A stretch of 64,000 nucleotides of DNA from DASRFA01 sp035651755. GTDB lineage: Bacteria > Desulfobacterota > Binatia > UBA12015. The position numbers were made by a program, and so were the translations under genes. Shown here piece by piece: positions 7,632 through 15,457 of this stretch. The notes beneath the pieces were generated by a model. It did not search any database and had not been told where the DNA came from. It was given only the letters and a program-made list of their open reading frames with translations. The stretch is taken from positions 186,001-250,000 of the forward strand of contig DASRFA010000040.1 in assembly GCA_035651755.1 (NCBI GenBank). The letters are read 5' to 3'. Within the stretch, counting starts at the first letter, position 1, and the number at the start of each line of letters is the position of its first letter.

Positions 7632-9305
7632 GTGCGCTCGAACAAGCTCCTGCTCCTCGCTGCGAGCCTCGGAACGATCGCCGTTCTGCTGCTCGCGGCG
7701 TGGCGCGAGATGGTCGATCGCGACTGGCGCCGCATCCAGCGCGACTACCGCGCGCGCCTCGCTCCCGAGAAGGCGGCGAATTTCGACGTCCAGCTGCGAC
7801 AGGTCTACGTCCCGTCGCTGCGTGCGACCGATCGCTGCATCACCTGCCACGTCGGCATGGCGCCGGGCGAACAGGGCATCCCCGGCGACCCGCTCTTCGG
7901 CCCGCATCGCGACGTCGCGCACGATCCCGCCGACTTCGGCTGCGTCGTCTGCCACGGCGGCCAGGGTCGGGCGACCGAGACCGCCGACGCGCACGGCGCC
8001 GTCGCGCACTGGCCGGAGCCGATGCTGTCGCGCCGCCAGGCGTGGGCGGGGTGCGGAAGCTGCCACACGCACGTCGCGGTGCCTCGCCGAGCGGAGCTCG
8101 AGCGCGGCCTCGCCCTGATCGAGCGGAACGACTGCCTGGCGTGCCACGTGCTCGACCGGCGCGGCGGAACGCCGCGGCCCGGCAGCGCCGCCGTCGCCGC
8201 GCCCGACCTCTCGCGCGTCGGCGCGACCGGCTTCGACGCGGCCTGGTACGAGCGCCACCTCGCGAAGCACGCCGCGGCGACGTCGGGCCCGTGGCGTACG
8301 TCGTTCGGCGCGATCGCGCCGGCCGACCGCGCGGCGATCGACGCTCTGCTCGCATCGCGCGTCGGCGCTCCGGAGCTCGTCTCCGCGAAGGCCGAGTTCC
8401 ACGAGCTCGGCTGCCGCGGCTGCCACAAGGTCGCAGGCGTCGGCGGCGACGACGGGCCGGACCTGACGCGCGTCGGCGACAAGGATCCCGGCCAGCTCGA
8501 CTTCCGCCCCGTCCCCGGGGACCACACGCTCGCCGCCTGGCTGGCGGAGCATTTCCGCTCGCCCGCCTCGGTCGTCCCGGGATCGCGCATGCCGACGCTC
8601 GGCCTGGACGAGCGACAGATCGACGCGCTCACGTTCTACATGCTCTCGCTCCGCCGGAGCGATCAGCCGGAGGCGTACTGGCCGAAGGACCGCATCCGCG
8701 CCGAGCGCTTCGGGGAGCGCGAGTTCTCGTCCGACGGCGCGACGCTCTGGGGGACGTTCTGCGCCGCCTGCCACGGTCCGTCCGGTGAAGGGATGCGCTA
8801 CCCCGGCGCCCCCGCCTTCCCGGCCGTCGGGAATCCCGACTTCCTCGCGATCGCGTCCGATCGTTTCCTGCGCGAGACGATCACGCACGGCCGCCCCGGG
8901 CGCCGCATGCCGGCGTGGGGCGAGGGCGAGGGCGGGCTCCGCGCCGGCGAAATCGACGCGGTCATCGGCCACGTGCGCTCGCTCGGAGGCGGCGTCGTCG
9001 GGCCGGAGGAGGAGGAGCCGCTGCGGTGGGCCGATGGCGACCCGAGCGACGGCGCGCGCCTCTACGCCCAGGCGTGCGCGTCCTGCCACGGCGAGCGCGG
9101 CGAGGGGAAGGAGGGTCCGGCGCTCGCGAACCCGCGCCTCCTGGCGGCGGCGAGCGACACGTACCTCGTGGAGACGATCCGCCGCGGTCGCCGGGGCACG
9201 TCCATGGCGGCCTTCGCGTCGGCTTCGCCGGCGCACCGCACGCTCTCCGACGACGAGATCGTCTCGATCGTCACGTACCTGCGCTCCTGGGAGAAACCGC
9301 GATGA
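7632..9305 (+). CDS. Heptaheme c-type cytochrome
   Basis: 557 aa; GTG start with AGGAG eight bases upstream. An N-terminal membrane helix (LLLLAASLGTIAVLLLAA) anchors a periplasmic part with seven CxxCH heme sites: CITCH, CVVCH, CGSCH, CLACH, CRGCH, CAACH, CASCH. The last two lie in tandem mono-heme cytochrome c domains (GTFCAACHGPSGEG and AQACASCHGERGEG). It probably replaces cytochrome c1 as the electron outlet or inlet of the adjacent cytochrome b/Rieske pair, and as a wire to the molybdoenzyme encoded next. Stop and the next start overlap (ATGA). Heme count is direct; the electron path is inference. Confidence 0.9.
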   Translation: MRSNKLLLLAASLGTIAVLLLAAWREMVDRDWRRIQRDYRARLAPEKAANFDVQLRQVYVPSLRATDRCITCHVGMAPGEQGIPGDPLFGPHRDVAHDPADFGCVVCHGGQGRATETADAHGAVAHWPEPMLSRRQAWAGCGSCHTHVAVPRRAELERGLALIERNDCLACHVLDRRGGTPRPGSAAVAAPDLSRVGATGFDAAWYERHLAKHAAATSGPWRTSFGAIAPADRAAIDALLASRVGAPELVSAKAEFHELGCRGCHKVAGVGGDDGPDLTRVGDKDPGQLDFRPVPGDHTLAAWLAEHFRSPASVVPGSRMPTLGLDERQIDALTFYMLSLRRSDQPEAYWPKDRIRAERFGEREFSSDGATLWGTFCAACHGPSGEGMRYPGAPAFPAVGNPDFLAIASDRFLRETITHGRPGRRMPAWGEGEGGLRAGEIDAVIGHVRSLGGGVVGPEEEEPLRWADGDPSDGARLYAQACASCHGERGEGKEGPALANPRLLAAASDTYLVETIRRGRRGTSMAAFASASPAHRTLSDDEIVSIVTYLRSWEKPR

Positions 9306-12300
9306 AGAAGAAGGGTGTGTCGCGTCGTGAGTTCCTCGAGGCCGCCACGGCGCTCGGCTTCGGCGCGTTCGTCCAGTCGGCGACGCGCGCCTGGGGCCTC
9401 GACGCCGTCGAGAACCCGCTCGCCCGCTATCCGAGCCGCGACTGGGAGAACGCGTACCGCGATCTCTGGAAGACGGACTCGAGCTTCACGTTCCTGTGCG
9501 CGCCGAACGACACGCACAACTGCATCCTGAACGCGTACGTGCGCTCGGGCGTGGTGACGCGCATCGGCCCGACGATGCGCTACGGCGAGGCGACCGACCT
9601 CGACGGCAACCGCGCGTCGCACCGCTGGGACCCGCGCGTCTGCCAGAAGGGCCTCGCGCTCACCCGCCGCTTCTACGGCGACCGGCGCGTGCGCCACCCG
9701 ATGGTGCGCCAGGGCTTCAAGCGCTGGGTCGAGGCGGGCTTCCCGCGCGGCGAGGACGGCCGTCCGCCCAAGGAGATGTTCCAGCGCGCGCGCGACGAGT
9801 GGGTCCGCGTCACGCACGAGGAGGCAGCGGCGATCGTCGCCGCCGCGCTCGTGAACATCGCCGAGACCTACAACGGGGAGGAGGGCCAGAGGCGGCTCCG
9901 CGCCCAGGGCTACCAGGACGAGGTGGTCGCGGCGACGCAGGGCGTGGGCACGCAGGTCCTCAAGTTCCGCGGCGGCATGCCGCTCCTCGGCTTGACGCGC
10001 GTGTTCGGCATGTACCGGCTCGCGAACTCGATGGCCCTGCTCGACGCGAAGCTGCGCGGCGTCGCGCCCGAGCAGGCGCTCGGCGCGCGCGGCTTCGACA
10101 ACTACTCGTGGCACACCGACCTCCCGCCCGGGCACCCGATGGTGACGGGGCAGCAGACGGTCGAGTTCGACCTGAGCTCCGTCGAGCTGTGCCGCACCCT
10201 CGTCATCTGGGGCATGAACTGGGTGACGACCAAGATGCCCGACGCGCACTGGATGACCGAGGCGCGGCTCAAGGGCACGCGCATCGTCAACATCGCGTGC
10301 GAGTACTCGTCGACCTCGTCGAAGGCGGACGACGCGATCGTCGTGCGGCCCGGCACGACGCCCGCGCTGGCGCTCGGGCTCGCGAGCGTCGTCCTGCGCG
10401 AGAAGCTCTACGACGCCGACTACGTCCGCCGCTGGACCGATCTTCCGATGCTGGTCCGGATGGACACGCTGAAGAACCTGAGCGCGAAGGACGTCTTCGG
10501 CGGCGACCCGGCGCCGCTCTCGAACCAGACCACGGTGCTCGCTCCCGGCGAGAAGGCGCCGCCGCCCGCCAAGCAGAGCGACCAGATCCTGCCCGCCGCG
10601 CTGCGCGCGGAATGGGGTGACTACGTCTGGTGGGACGCGGCGGCGAACGCGCCGCAGCGCCTCGTCCGCGACGCGGTCGGCGCGCGCTCGGAGGTCAAGG
10701 ACGCGTTGCTCGAGGGCTCGGTCGAGGTCGCCCTGCAGGACGGCAGCAAGGTGCGCTGCCGGCCGGTGTTCGATCTCGTGAAGGAGTATGCCGCGCACTT
10801 CGACCCGAAGACGGTCGAGGAGCTGACGTGGGCCCCGGCCGCGGCGGTCGAGCGCCTCGCGCGCGACATCGCGGCCCATCCCGGCACGACGCTCTTCGCG
10901 ATCGGCATGGGGCCGAACCAGTTCTTCAACAACGACAACAAGGACCGCGACATCTTCCTGCTCGCGGCGCTCACCGGGAACGTGGGTCGCATCGCCGGCA
11001 ACGTCGGCTCGTTCGCCGGCAACTACCGCGTCGCCCTCTTCAACGGCGTGCCGCAGTACATCAACGAGAACCCGTTCGACCTCGAGCTCGACCCGAAGAA
11101 GCCGGCCCGCGTCAAGCAGTACTGGAAGGCCGAGTCGGCGCACTACTACAACCACGAGCACCACATCCTGAAGGTCGGCAACCGCACGCTGACCGGGAAG
11201 GGCCACATCCCGACGCCGACCAAGTCGATGTGGTTCGCGAACGCGAACTCGATCCTCGGCAACGTCAAGTGGCACTACAACACGGTCGTCAACGTGCTGC
11301 CGACGATCGAGATGATCTGCGTGAACGAGTGGTGGTGGTCGACGTCGTGCGAGTGGGCCGACGTCGTGTTCGCCGTCGACTCGTGGGCCGAGCTGAAACG
11401 GCCCGACATCTCGGCCTCGGTGACGAACCCCTTCATCACCGTGTTCCCGGCGACGCCGATGCCGCGCCTCTTCGAGACGCGCGGCGACATCGAGGTGCTG
11501 GCGGAGGTCGGCCACGCGCTCGCCGAGCGCACCGGGGATCCGCGCTTCGACGACTGCTGGAAGTTCGTACGCGAGAACCGCGTCGAGGCGTACCTGCAGC
11601 GCATCCTCGACGCCTCTGCCTGCGCGGCGGGCTACGACATCGACGACCTGCACGAGAAGGCGAAGCGCGGCATCCCGGCGCTGCTCCTGTCGCGCACCTA
11701 TCCCAAGGCGGTGGGCTGGGAGCAGGTCGAGGAGAGCCGTCCCTGGTACACGAAGACGGGGCGGCTCGAGTTCTACCGCGACGAGGACGAGTTCATCGAG
11801 GCGGGCGAGAACCTCCCGGTGCACCGCGAGCCGATCGACTCGACGTTCTATCAGCCCAACGTGATCGTCGCGCCGAAGCACGAGGCGCTCCGGCCCAAGG
11901 GGCCGGCCGACTACGGCGTCTCGCCGGAACAGCTCGACTGCGAGACCCGGCAGGGCCGCAACGTCGTGCTGACGTGGGCAGAGACGAGGGCGACCAAGCA
12001 CCCGCTCGCCGACGACGGCTACCGCTTCGTGTTCCACACCCCGAAGTACCGTCACGGCGCGCACACGATGCCGATCGACACGGACTTCGTCGCAATGCTG
12101 TTCGGGCCGTTCGGCGACATGTACCGGCACGACACGCGCGCGCCGTTCGTCGCCGAGGGCTACGTCGACATCAACCCCGAGGACGCGCGCGCTCTCGGCG
12201 TCGAGGACGGCGACTACGTCTGGATCGACTCCGATCCGGCCGACCGCCCGTTCCGCGGCTGGAAGGAGAACGCCAAGGACTACGAGTTCTCGCGGCTCCT

Positions 12301-12760
12301 CTGCCGTGCGCGCTACTACCCCGGCACGCCGCGCGGCGTGACGCGGATGTGGTTCAACATGTACGGCGCGACGCCGGGCTCGGTGGAGGGCGCGAAGAGC
12401 CGCCCCGACGGCCTCGCGAAGAACCCGCGCACGAACTACCAGGCGATGTTCCGCTCCGGCTCGCACCAGTCGGCCACGCGAGGCTGGCTCAAGCCGACGT
12501 GGATGACCGACTCGCTGGTGCGCAAGGAGCTGTTCGGCCAGCAGGTCGGCAAGGGCTTCCTGCCCGACGTCCACTGCCCGACCGGCGCGCCGCGCGAGTC
12601 GATCGTCAAGATCACGAAAGCGGAGCCGGGCGGGATCGGCGGCCACGGCCTGTGGCGACCGGCGAAGCTCGGCGTGCGTCCCGGCTACGAGAGCGACGCG
12701 ATGAAGCGCTACCTAGCGGGCGAGCTCGCGGCGAGCGACGAGAAGAAAGGGAACGGCTGA
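9302..12760 (+). CDS. Class II DMSO-reductase-family molybdoenzyme, catalytic alpha subunit
   Basis: 1152 aa. A twin-arginine signal (SRREFLEAA, Arg8-Arg9) exports the folded protein. The N-terminal cluster motif is Cys66-x3-Asp70-x3-Cys74, then Cys114 (RVCQKG). NarG-like landmarks follow: WHTDLPPGHPMVTGQQT, WGMNWVTTKMPDAHW, VVRPGTTPALALGLA, and TDLPMLVRMDTLKNL, typical of the nitrate reductase / nitrite oxidoreductase / ethylbenzene, DMS, selenate and chlorate enzyme group. The C-terminal domain has NPEDARALGVEDGDYVWI, a bis-MGD cap. Downstream genes supply beta, gamma and chaperone subunits in the order of that group. Substrate cannot be told from sequence; candidates are N-, Cl- or Se-oxyanions, nitrite, sulfides, or hydrocarbon hydroxylation. 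Confidence 0.9.
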   Translation: MKKKGVSRREFLEAATALGFGAFVQSATRAWGLDAVENPLARYPSRDWENAYRDLWKTDSSFTFLCAPNDTHNCILNAYVRSGVVTRIGPTMRYGEATDLDGNRASHRWDPRVCQKGLALTRRFYGDRRVRHPMVRQGFKRWVEAGFPRGEDGRPPKEMFQRARDEWVRVTHEEAAAIVAAALVNIAETYNGEEGQRRLRAQGYQDEVVAATQGVGTQVLKFRGGMPLLGLTRVFGMYRLANSMALLDAKLRGVAPEQALGARGFDNYSWHTDLPPGHPMVTGQQTVEFDLSSVELCRTLVIWGMNWVTTKMPDAHWMTEARLKGTRIVNIACEYSSTSSKADDAIVVRPGTTPALALGLASVVLREKLYDADYVRRWTDLPMLVRMDTLKNLSAKDVFGGDPAPLSNQTTVLAPGEKAPPPAKQSDQILPAALRAEWGDYVWWDAAANAPQRLVRDAVGARSEVKDALLEGSVEVALQDGSKVRCRPVFDLVKEYAAHFDPKTVEELTWAPAAAVERLARDIAAHPGTTLFAIGMGPNQFFNNDNKDRDIFLLAALTGNVGRIAGNVGSFAGNYRVALFNGVPQYINENPFDLELDPKKPARVKQYWKAESAHYYNHEHHILKVGNRTLTGKGHIPTPTKSMWFANANSILGNVKWHYNTVVNVLPTIEMICVNEWWWSTSCEWADVVFAVDSWAELKRPDISASVTNPFITVFPATPMPRLFETRGDIEVLAEVGHALAERTGDPRFDDCWKFVRENRVEAYLQRILDASACAAGYDIDDLHEKAKRGIPALLLSRTYPKAVGWEQVEESRPWYTKTGRLEFYRDEDEFIEAGENLPVHREPIDSTFYQPNVIVAPKHEALRPKGPADYGVSPEQLDCETRQGRNVVLTWAETRATKHPLADDGYRFVFHTPKYRHGAHTMPIDTDFVAMLFGPFGDMYRHDTRAPFVAEGYVDINPEDARALGVEDGDYVWIDSDPADRPFRGWKENAKDYEFSRLLCRARYYPGTPRGVTRMWFNMYGATPGSVEGAKSRPDGLAKNPRTNYQAMFRSGSHQSATRGWLKPTWMTDSLVRKELFGQQVGKGFLPDVHCPTGAPRESIVKITKAEPGGIGGHGLWRPAKLGVRPGYESDAMKRYLAGELAASDEKKGNG

Positions 12761-13890
12761 TGGCCCGCGTCCACAACTGGCAGATCGGCCGCGACATGTC
12801 CTACTGGTACCCGGAGTCGCGGCCCCGGAAGCAGTTCGCGGCGGTCTTCGACACGAACAAGTGCATCGCGTGCCAGACCTGCACGATCGCCTGCAAGACC
12901 ACCTGGACCTCCGGCAAGGGCCAGGAGTACATGCTCTGGAACAACGTCGAGACGAAGCCCTACGGCTTCTACCCGATGGCGTGGGACCTGAAGCTCCTCG
13001 AGAAGCTCGGCCCGCAGCGGTGGACGAACGGCGCGTACGAGGGGCGCACGCTGTTCGAGGCGGCGGAGGCGGGAGAGCGCGTCCTCGGCTGGCGTCCCGA
13101 GGAGATCGACTACGCCCATCCCAACGTCGGCGAGGACGACTGCGCCGGCGGCGACCTCGAGCAGGGCGCCGAGTTCCGGATCCCGCACGACAAGTGGTTC
13201 TTCTACCTCGCGCGCATCTGCAACCACTGCACGTATCCCGCGTGCCTCGCGTCGTGCCCGCGCGCGTCGATCTACAAGCGGCCCGAGGACGGCATCGTCC
13301 TGATCGATCAGGGGCGCTGCCGCGGCTATCAGGAGTGCGTCAAGGCGTGCCCGTACAAGAAGGTCTTCTACAACCCGATGACCGGCACGTCGGAGAAGTG
13401 CATCGCGTGCTTCCCGAAGTTCGAGCAGGGGATCCAGCCGCAGTGCTTCGTCAACTGCATCGGGAAGATCCGCTTCGCGGGGCAGGTCTCGACGCCGGCC
13501 GAGGCGCGCGAGGACAACCCGATCGACTACCTCGTGCACGTGAAGAAGCTCGCGCTCCCGCTCTACCCGCAGTGGGGGCTCGAGCCGAACGTCTACTACG
13601 TGCCGCCCGTCCACGTGCCGCGCCGCTTCCTGCTGCAGATGTTCGGCCCGGCGATCGACGCCGCGCTCGACACGTACCGCAGCGCCGCCGCCGACCGCGA
13701 CCTGGCCGGCCTGCTCTGCCTCTTCGGGAGCACCGAGCGCGTCGTGCCGCGCTGGAAGCGGAGCGGCGATGTCGTCATCGGCTTGGAGGAGGACGGCTCC
13801 GAGATCGTCCGCGTGCCGATCACCGAGCCGGTCTTCGTCCGCCGCGCCTTCGACGCCGCGCGCGGCGTCACGCGGACGAACACCCCCTGA
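12760..13890 (+). CDS. Fe-S beta subunit of the class II molybdoenzyme (NarH-like)
   Basis: 376 aa. Four Cys groups are present: CIACQTCTIAC, CNHCTYPACLASC, CRGYQECVKAC and CIACFPKF...CFVNC. In the third group a Tyr replaces one expected Cys, as Trp does in NarH, predicting one [3Fe-4S] and three [4Fe-4S] clusters. PYKKVFYNPMTGTSEKC is the family signature linking clusters. No signal peptide is seen, so it would be exported with the Tat-bearing alpha subunit. The start ATG shares one base with the alpha stop (TGATG). It passes electrons between the molybdenum centre and the heme-b gamma subunit. Confidence 0.93.
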   Translation: MARVHNWQIGRDMSYWYPESRPRKQFAAVFDTNKCIACQTCTIACKTTWTSGKGQEYMLWNNVETKPYGFYPMAWDLKLLEKLGPQRWTNGAYEGRTLFEAAEAGERVLGWRPEEIDYAHPNVGEDDCAGGDLEQGAEFRIPHDKWFFYLARICNHCTYPACLASCPRASIYKRPEDGIVLIDQGRCRGYQECVKACPYKKVFYNPMTGTSEKCIACFPKFEQGIQPQCFVNCIGKIRFAGQVSTPAEAREDNPIDYLVHVKKLALPLYPQWGLEPNVYYVPPVHVPRRFLLQMFGPAIDAALDTYRSAAADRDLAGLLCLFGSTERVVPRWKRSGDVVIGLEEDGSEIVRVPITEPVFVRRAFDAARGVTRTNTP

Positions 13891-13900
13891 GGAGCGAGCG

Positions 13901-14752
13901 ATGTGGCTCTCGAGATGGTCGCTGGCGCTCGTCCTGCTGGTCGGCTGCCGGGGCGAGGCGAACCGCGAGGCTCCGACGGAGGTCGTCGCGGTCCACCGCT
14001 CGGCGGTGACGACCGATCCGACCGCCGCCGCCTGGCAGGACGCTCCCGAGTACCGCGCGACGCTCCTGCTGCAGGACATGGTCGAGCCGCGCCTGCTCGC
14101 GCCGTCGACCCCGGAGGTGAAGGTGCGCGCGATCACCGACGGCCAGAGGCTCGCGCTCCGGCTCGAGTGGTCGGATGCCGGCCCGAACGACGTCCCGGGT
14201 CCGGCGATGTTCTCGGACGCCTGCGCCGTCCAGGTCCCGGTCGCCGCGGGCGCCGACGTCACCGCGCCGCAGATGGGCGAGCCCGGAAGGCCGGTCGAGA
14301 TCACGTACTGGCGCGCGTCGTGGCAGGCGATCGTCGACGGCCGCCCCGACACGATCCAGGCGCTCCATCCCGCCGCCGCCGTCGACGCCTATCCGTTCGA
14401 TGCCGCCTCGCTCGCTCCCGGCTCTCCCGACCAGGTCGCGATGGCGAAGCGCTACGCGCCGGCGCGTGCCGTCGGCAACGACCTCGCCGGGCCGCGCGTG
14501 CAGCCGGTGCAGGACCTCCTGGGAGAGGGGCCCGGGACGCTCCGTCCGGCCGAGCACGCGCGGTCCGAAGGACGGGGGAACCGGACGGCGTCGGGCTGGT
14601 CGGTCGTCCTCGTGCGGCCGCTGCCGGACGGCTCGTCCGGCGGAGTACCGCGCGAGATCGCGTTCGCCGTCTGGGCTGGCGAGAACGGTGAAGTCGGCGC
14701 GCGGAAGATGCGCACGGGCTGGGTGCCGCTCCGCATCGAGGTCGCGCCATGA
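13901..14752 (+). CDS. Heme-b gamma subunit, ethylbenzene-dehydrogenase type, with lipobox
   Basis: 283 aa; ATG preceded by GAGGAGCGAGCG. The N-terminus WSLALVLLVGC ends in a lipobox (LVGC, Cys19), so it should be a lipoprotein. The body fits the all-beta heme-binding gamma subunit of ethylbenzene/DMS dehydrogenase: KVRAITDGQRLALRLEWSDA, FSDACAVQVP, ITYWRASWQAIVDG, and the C-terminal REIAFAVWAGENGEVGARK. In that family one heme b is held by Met and Lys; Met and Lys candidates exist (GPAMFSD and ARKMRTG) but the ligands are not proven. Gene order alpha-beta-gamma-delta supports the assignment. It would hand electrons to a c-type cytochrome at the membrane surface. Confidence 0.85.
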   Translation: MWLSRWSLALVLLVGCRGEANREAPTEVVAVHRSAVTTDPTAAAWQDAPEYRATLLLQDMVEPRLLAPSTPEVKVRAITDGQRLALRLEWSDAGPNDVPGPAMFSDACAVQVPVAAGADVTAPQMGEPGRPVEITYWRASWQAIVDGRPDTIQALHPAAAVDAYPFDAASLAPGSPDQVAMAKRYAPARAVGNDLAGPRVQPVQDLLGEGPGTLRPAEHARSEGRGNRTASGWSVVLVRPLPDGSSGGVPREIAFAVWAGENGEVGARKMRTGWVPLRIEVAP

Positions 14753-15405
14753 GCTCGACGCGGCCGGATGGCAGGCGGCCGGCGGACGCGCGCGGAAGCG
14801 CGCGCGTCGCCGACGGCATTCGCCTCGCCGCGGAGTGGCGGCTTCTCGGGCTCCTGCTCGAGCGGCCGCGGCTCGAGTGGCAGGCTGAGATCGAGCGCCT
14901 CGCCGCGGAAGTCGCCGATCCGCCGCTGCGCGCCGCCGTCGCCGCGGCACGGACGGCGAGCGAGGGCGAGTACCATGCGCTCCTCGGCCCGGGCGGGCCG
15001 GCACCGGCGCGCGAGGCGAGCGTTCTCGGGATGGGCGATCCCGGCTGGATGATGGCCGACCTCTCGCGCACCTACGACGCCTTCGGCTATGCGCCGCGCG
15101 CCGAGGACCCGAAGGACCACGTGGCGGTCGAGGTCGGCTTCGTCGGGTTCCTTCTGCTGAAGGAGGCGCTCGCGTGGGCGTCGGACGACGAGGTGGCGGC
15201 GCGGACGGTGATCGCGGCGCGCACCGCGTTCGTCGCCGATCATCTGCGTGCGCTCGTGCTCGCGCTCGCGGAGCGGCTGGCGGTCGCGCCCGAGTCGCAC
15301 GTCGCGCTCGCGGTCGACGTGCTCGCCGCACGGGTGGCGGCGATCGGCGACGGGGGTGCGACGGCGGAGGCGGCCAAGCCGGCGGCGACGTCCGCATCGA
15401 GCTGA
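14749..15405 (+). CDS. TorD/NarJ-type molybdoenzyme chaperone (delta)
   Basis: 218 aa, cytoplasmic, helical. Matches the TorD/DmsD/NarJ pattern: RLAAEWRLLGLLLERP at the start, EGEYHALLGPGGPAPAREAS (the conserved ExxxLFxGPGxxPxxPyeS region), YDAFGYAPRAEDPKDHVAVE and GFVGFLLLKEALAW. Such chaperones bind the Tat signal and aid molybdopterin insertion into the alpha subunit before export. ATGA overlap with the gamma gene places it in the operon. Confidence is high because both sequence and position agree. Confidence 0.9.
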   Translation: MSSTRPDGRRPADARGSARVADGIRLAAEWRLLGLLLERPRLEWQAEIERLAAEVADPPLRAAVAAARTASEGEYHALLGPGGPAPAREASVLGMGDPGWMMADLSRTYDAFGYAPRAEDPKDHVAVEVGFVGFLLLKEALAWASDDEVAARTVIAARTAFVADHLRALVLALAERLAVAPESHVALAVDVLAARVAAIGDGGATAEAAKPAATSASS

Positions 15406-15457
15406 GCGTCCATCCGCGCGGGACGTCGGCCGCCGCGGTTCGAGGGGGGAGGATCTC

